From: Candidatus Nanohalarchaeota archaeon
Lineage (GTDB): Archaea; EX4484-52; B79-G9
DNA length: 9,016 bases
Assembly: GCA_003660865.1 (NCBI GenBank)
Contig: QMVA01000044.1
Location: 1-9,016, forward strand
Direction: 5' to 3'
Made by a program: the position numbers and the translations under genes
Notes under the pieces: generated by a model
The model's input: only the letters and a program-made list of their open reading frames with translations
Told to the model about the DNA's origin: nothing
The model's database searches: none
Part shown: positions 6,575 to 9,016 of the stretch, piece by piece
Layout of the letters: the number at the start of each line of letters is the position of its first letter
Numbering within the stretch: the first letter of the stretch is position 1

Positions 6575-6590
6575 ATATAGTAAACTATAT
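6575..6590. promoter_or_regulatory. 16-bp perfect palindrome, possible operator
   Basis: ATATAGT and ACTATAT are exact inverted repeats separated by AA, just after the SecB-like stop codon and about 80 nt upstream of the winged-helix gene. A two-base loop is too short for an RNA hairpin, so a dimeric DNA-binding protein is the more natural reader. A tandem ACTATATA pair occurs again at 8820-8835. Confidence 0.4.
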
Positions 6591-6625
6591 AAACATCAAA
6601 ATATAAATATAAAAATGCAGGTAAG

Positions 6626-6663
6626 ATATAAAAAGCAAAACAATCATTAAATAAAACAGTGAT
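6626..6663 (+). promoter_or_regulatory. TATA box and Shine-Dalgarno for the winged-helix regulator
   Basis: A TATAAAAA-type box begins at 6627, which puts transcription near 6655. GTGAT at 6659-6663 is followed 5 nt later by the ATG at 6669. The leader would be about 14 nt, unlike the leaderless genes nearby. Confidence 0.5.
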
Positions 6664-6668
6664 ATAAC

Positions 6669-6983
6669 ATGAACAGCCACAAAAAATCAGTATTAGACGA
6701 AATATTCCTTCATGAGAAGCCTGTAAAGATACTCATCGGCCTCAAATCTGACAGCAACAAAAGCTATGCATCCACATTGGCAAAAACCGCAGACTGCACA
6801 TACTCCCACACTGTAAAAATCCTCGAACACTTCAAAAAGATAGGTCTTGTAGTATTCGAAAAAAAAGGTCGTGTAAAGTACATAAAACTTACAAAAACAG
6901 GAGAAGACATCGCAGGAGACCTTGAAAGCGTATGCAGGAAATTCTCAAAAGTAGACACCTCAGACATCAAGAACAAAAAATAA
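6669..6983 (+). CDS. Winged helix-turn-helix transcriptional regulator
   Basis: A 104-residue DNA-binding protein. Residues 1-30 form an N-terminal helix pair (EIFLHEKPVKILIGLK). Residues 33-60 are the helix-turn-helix, with recognition helix around TYSHTVKILEHFKKIGLV, and residues 62-75 (FEKKGRVKYIKLTKTG) are the beta wing ending in the usual T-x-x-G. A C-terminal helix and a lysine-rich end follow. This is the compact MarR/ArsR-type wHTH common in archaea, with no sensor domain and only single cysteines at 43 and 89. GTGAT 5 nt upstream fixes the ATG. It ends 6 nt from the convergent winged-helix-like gene. The palindrome at 6575-6590 is a possible self-operator; the target genes are unknown. 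Confidence 0.85.
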   Translation: MNSHKKSVLDEIFLHEKPVKILIGLKSDSNKSYASTLAKTADCTYSHTVKILEHFKKIGLVVFEKKGRVKYIKLTKTGEDIAGDLESVCRKFSKVDTSDIKNKK

Positions 6984-6989
6984 AAACCC

Positions 6990-7400
6990 TCAGACCGTAT
7001 TCTCCTCATCTTTCTTTGGCGCATACTGCTCTTTCTTCGCCATAAAAGCATGAACAGACCCCACAATAGCAGAAAAGAACTTCTCACACCTGTTAGACAG
7101 CTTATAATAATCCCTCTCAACAACCTCAATAAGCCCCACCCCAAGCAGCTTATTGATCATAGTATAATAAGTTGTTCTCGAAATACCATGCCCATCGCAA
7201 TACTCGCTCCATCTGGACCTGTCAAAACGCCCCATGGGCCCCAAAGCACGCAGCTCCTTTAAAAAAGCCAGCGCATGATCCGGCAAATCAAGATTCTTAG
7301 GCCCGTGATACAAAAGCTGCAGCAATAACTCAAAATCACACGCATCCAACGGCTTAACCAGAATAGTTGTCTGGTACCTCAAAGACGCTTTTCTTCCCAT
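6990..7400 (-). CDS. Winged-helix-like DNA-binding protein, family unrecognised
   Basis: 136 residues. The first 55 are helical with a Leu-rich core (CDFELLLQLLYHG, then DHALAFLKEL). Residues 64-93 look like a helix-turn-helix (WSEYCDGHGISRTTYYTM, then NKLLGVGLIEV), and 94-103 (VERDYYKLSN) could be the wing, with a last long helix at 104-121 (RCEKFFSAIVGSVHAFMAKK). SRTTYYT is a typical recognition-helix sequence. It probably binds DNA as a regulator or as a plasmid/replication-type protein. It has no Shine-Dalgarno motif; a TATA element is centred about 26 nt upstream. Its first codons, ATGGGAAGA, repeat the core of the iterons at 8611-8713. It is the last gene before 1.6 kb of structured non-coding DNA. 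Confidence 0.7.
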   Translation of the reverse strand: MGRKASLRYQTTILVKPLDACDFELLLQLLYHGPKNLDLPDHALAFLKELRALGPMGRFDRSRWSEYCDGHGISRTTYYTMINKLLGVGLIEVVERDYYKLSNRCEKFFSAIVGSVHAFMAKKEQYAPKKDEENTV

Positions 7401-7420
7401 AAACTAAACTAACACACCAA

Positions 7421-7430
7421 AATATAAATA
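7421..7430 (-). promoter_or_regulatory. TATA box for the 7400 (-) gene
   Basis: On the minus strand this is TATTTATATT, centred about 26 nt before the ATG at 7400, predicting a leaderless message. Confidence 0.5.
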
Positions 7431-7868
7431 AATACGCATCAACAAAAAAATCAACAGCCCAAAGGACATTTTCACAGTAAGAGATTACCGGAAACACCTA
7501 ATAACAATCAAAAACAAAAATAAAGACAAAAAAACACAAAAAAATAAGAAACAACGCAAAAACAGACCATATTATAACAAAACAAACAAATTCAGACCAC
7601 AATCACACCGGCAAAATATAAAGAGATTAAATCAATATATGGGCTATATAAATGGGTAATTCGTACCACAAAAACAAAAGAAGAAGCAAAAATAAATAAT
7701 CCTAACTTCCCAAATACCTATATAAACAGGACAAACTACCCATAAAAAAACTCCGGCACACCCACAATAATTCCCACCCATACACGATCCCCAACACAAA
7801 AAACAGCACCCCTTGACACCTCTAAACACACGGGCACAGGACACCGATTTTTAATACCAGAAAAGCCC

Positions 7869-7970
7869 ATTCACATACTAACCAAAATAAAATATACAAT
7901 TCCATTATTTTCAGGCATAACTGCCCTGCAATCCCGGGTATACACCAACAAAAGTGCATATTCACATACT
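7869..7970. repeat. Direct repeat ATTCACATACT
   Basis: Two exact 11-bp copies, at 7869-7879 and 7960-7970, 91 nt apart, in non-coding sequence. Flanking bases differ, so this is not a long duplication. The meaning is unknown. Confidence 0.4.
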
Positions 7971-8051
7971 TTCTAAAACGAAGGAGTTCAAAAGATCCAC
8001 CAGGATTCAAACATATTCCAGTAATACCCCGAATACACATTTCCCGGGATT
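7930..8051. repeat. Inverted repeat around two CCCGGG sites
   Basis: AATCCCGGG at 7930-7938 and CCCGGGATT at 8043-8051 are exact inverted copies about 104 nt apart, each containing the palindrome CCCGGG, in a region otherwise poor in G. Confidence 0.4.
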
Positions 8052-8115
8052 TTACCAGATCTACAGCAAAGAATATACCCCCACACAATAAAAATCCACA
8101 CACAATCCATCAAAA

Positions 8116-8149
8116 CTCCAGATAAAATCCATACCCTAAGAATCTGGAG
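8116..8149. repeat. 8-bp inverted repeat (hairpin) CTCCAGAT / ATCTGGAG
   Basis: Perfect 8-bp arms at 8116-8123 and 8142-8149 with an 18-nt loop. No gene ends next to it, so it is not an obvious terminator. Confidence 0.45.
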
Positions 8150-8247
8150 ACAAAAATAAAAACAACATAATGCACTTTAAAGAAGCAAAAAAAGACCGCA
8201 TCAAAGCCCCAACCCTCCCCCCCTATTTCCCATAAAGCAAATAAAGA

Positions 8248-8428
8248 CACAGTTGTGCGCTTGAGCAAAGCGACTGTGACCTAAAGCAGAACTCTAACAA
8301 TAGAGACGCACACTCAAGCGAACAAGTGACCTAAAACGCAGTTTTACAGTCGCTCTGATGATCAACCTTTCAGAAGGTTGCTTTACGGTCGCCCTAATGA
8401 TCAACGTTTTATAGGTTGTGTGAGAGTT
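8248..8428. other. Cluster of small hairpins with internal repeats: candidate structured RNA or palindromic element
   Basis: At least four well-formed hairpins follow one another. (a) 8248-8278: CACAGT/ACTGTG, then a 4-nt bulge and CGCTT/AAGCG around a GAGCA loop. (b) 8292-8305: CTCTA-ACAA-TAGAG. (c) 8332-8346: TAAAAC-GCA-GTTTTA. (d) 8363-8380: CAACCTT-TCAG-AAGGTTG. Weaker ones lie at 8311-8328 and 8402-8418. GTGACCTAAA is repeated at 8276-8285 and 8326-8335, each time after a hairpin ending in GTG. AGCGACTGT (8269-8277) is an exact inverted copy of ACAGTCGCT (8346-8354), and 8253-8265 is an inverted copy of 8313-8325 with one mismatch. These last two pairings interleave, so they cannot nest. 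Base composition is nearly balanced here, unlike the flanks. Strand and function are unknown. Confidence 0.55.
8343..8420. repeat. Degenerate 39-nt tandem duplication inside the hairpin cluster
   Basis: Positions 8343-8366 and 8382-8405 match at 21 of 24 bases, and all three differences are transitions (A/G, T/C, G/A). Both copies end in ATGATCAAC and are followed by a CAAC...GTTG arm pair, perfect in the first copy and decayed in the second. Confidence 0.6.
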
Positions 8429-8537
8429 AAAATATCGCAACATCAAAAATCACCCCAAATTTCTCCAAAAAGAAGCCCAAAATAAGCTCCTTTCATCAAA
8501 AACCCAACAAAACCCCCGATATCATCCATCCAATGTA

Positions 8538-8547
8538 CCCCGCGGGG
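8538..8547. repeat. Perfect palindrome CCCCGCGGGG
   Basis: A 10-bp all-GC self-complementary sequence in strongly AT-rich surroundings. It could be a protein site; it has no loop and so is not an RNA hairpin. Confidence 0.4.
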
Positions 8548-8592
8548 CAAAAATCATCCAAAAAAAGGCACTAACAGCACACAAATAATCGC

Positions 8593-8610
8593 CAGCCTTT
8601 TACAAGGCTG
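8593..8610. repeat. Perfect 7-bp hairpin CAGCCTT-TTAC-AAGGCTG
   Basis: Exact arms with a 4-nt loop. The right arm ends at the base before the first TAAATGGGAA repeat. It has the same size and almost the same arms as the hairpin at 8363-8380, differing by a compensated A-T to G-C pair. Confidence 0.55.
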
Positions 8611-8713
8611 TAAATGGGAAGATTAGTCCAAAAAGCATAAATGGGAAGAACAACCCGTCAAAACACAATAAATGGGAAATTAAACCCGTAAAAATAAATG
8701 GGAAGTTCAAACC
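8611..8713 (+). repeat. Four iteron-like repeats of TAAATGGGAA
   Basis: Exact 10-bp copies begin at 8611, 8638, 8669 and 8695 (steps of 27, 31 and 26 nt), all in the same direction. Aligned, each extends to 19 bp: TAAATGGGAA, four variable bases, A, two variable bases, CC. Copies 2 and 3 share ACCCGT or CCCGT at the end. The gaps between 19-bp units are only 7-12 bp and unlike each other, so this is not a CRISPR array. The arrangement resembles iterons bound by a replication initiator or a regulator. No coding frame runs through it. Confidence 0.6.
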
Positions 8714-9016
8714 ATAAATTAACAATATACTCAAATATATACATTAAGCTAAATACAACATATAGTATGTTGAGATAAAACTATAATTTCATCAAAAACT
8801 AACAATACAAAAACACAAAACTATATAACTATATAAAGACATAACAAAAAATAGATATTAAAGTATATAAATCACAAAATCAAACATGAAAATGTGAGAA
8901 CACAAAAATATAGATATCACAAAATAGATACTAAAAGAATAATATTAGAAAATATATAACCAACAACATATAAAAAACAAAAAAACAACAACAACAGAGC
9001 AAAAAACCAAAAAAAA
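8714..9016. other. Very AT-rich tail with direct repeats, possible unwinding region
   Basis: Mostly A with some T and C and almost no G, with no plausible gene. It contains tandem ACTATATA copies at 8820-8835, ATCACAAAAT at 8871-8880 and 8916-8925, and related AAAATAGATA(T/C)TAAA copies at 8848-8862 and 8921-8935. Lying next to the iteron-like repeats, it could be a DNA-unwinding element, but simple low-complexity sequence would look similar. Confidence 0.4.
8756..8772. repeat. Perfect 7-bp hairpin CAACATA-TAG-TATGTTG
   Basis: Exact 7-bp arms with a 3-nt loop, 43 nt after the last iteron unit. It keeps the CAAC...GTTG outer arms seen at 8363-8380. Confidence 0.5.

Larger units (their letters stand above)
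7441..8247. other. Gene-free A/C-rich stretch with scattered small repeats
   Basis: No frame on either strand looks like a protein: minus-strand frames are Cys/Phe/Gly-rich shadows of A/C-rich sequence and plus-strand frames are broken by stops. Two very short reading frames, at 7652-7699 (15 codons, MGNSYHKNKRR at the start) and 8170-8235 (21 codons), have start codons but too little length to support. The part from about 7780 to 8150 is less A-dominated than either side. Its only structures are the three small repeats listed separately. Confidence 0.6.

Noticed and set aside
7981..8025. tRNA-like fragment (GGAGTTCAAAAGATCCACCAGGATTC region)
   Set aside because: It has TTCAAA and CCA-like pieces but no acceptor or T stem can be paired.
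7822..8103. 93-codon minus-strand frame in the gene-free region
   Set aside because: Cys/Phe/Gly-rich, no ribosome site or TATA at a fitting distance, and no recognisable domain; typical of the complement of A/C-rich DNA.
7652..8235. Short reading frames at 7652-7699 and 8170-8235, and small frames starting at each ATGGGAA repeat
   Set aside because: 8-26 codons, different frames and lengths, no conserved product; the shared part is the DNA motif, not a peptide, apart from a trivial MG start.
8350..8410. Box C/D guide RNA (CTGATGA at 8355-8361, CTAATGA at 8394-8400)
   Set aside because: The spacing between C-like boxes is 39 nt and no correctly placed D or D' CUGA boxes with 10-21 nt guides can be drawn.
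8611..8713. CRISPR array
   Set aside because: Gaps between the 19-bp units are only 7-12 bp, the repeats are degenerate, and no cas gene is near.

Overview
The window looks archaeal. Upstream genes start behind GGTGA or GTGAT Shine-Dalgarno motifs or sit about 24 to 27 nt downstream of a TATA box. The tRNA-Gln has the A1-U72 pair usual in archaea. The thiamine genes and several small unknowns also fit archaeal families. Phylum cannot be fixed from the sequence; a small-genome (DPANN-like) or anaerobic archaeon is only a guess. The whole + strand is very rich in A and C, whichever strand the genes lie on.

Bases 1-3847 (+) are a thiamine block. thiM is cut by the left edge and followed by thiE and thiC (thiE and thiC overlap by ATGA); thiL follows behind its own TATA box. 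ThiC makes HMP-P, ThiM phosphorylates thiazole alcohol, ThiE joins the two halves, and ThiL makes TPP. ThiD/HMP-P kinase and thiazole synthesis are not in the window. Bases 3850-5257 (-) are a two-gene operon: an ATP-cone/PD-(D/E)XK nuclease, then a membrane-anchored thioredoxin-like protein. A short AT stretch separates it from the divergent tRNA-Gln(CUG) gene at 5320-5394.

Bases 5436-6983 (+) hold a small basic tail-anchored protein, a three-helix membrane protein with no ATG/GTG/TTG start, a SecB-like conserved archaeal protein and a winged-helix regulator. A second winged-helix-like gene (6990-7400, -) converges on the regulator.

Bases 7401-9016 hold no convincing gene but much structure: a cluster of small hairpins with internal repeats (8248-8428), a CCCCGCGGGG palindrome, a strong hairpin immediately followed by four TAAATGGGAA iteron-like repeats (8611-8713), another perfect hairpin, and a very AT-rich tail with direct repeats. 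With the strand skew this fits a replication origin or other DNA-processing locus near the right end, but no initiator gene is visible. The two main points for follow-up are this right-end element and two genes that appear to start with AUA.
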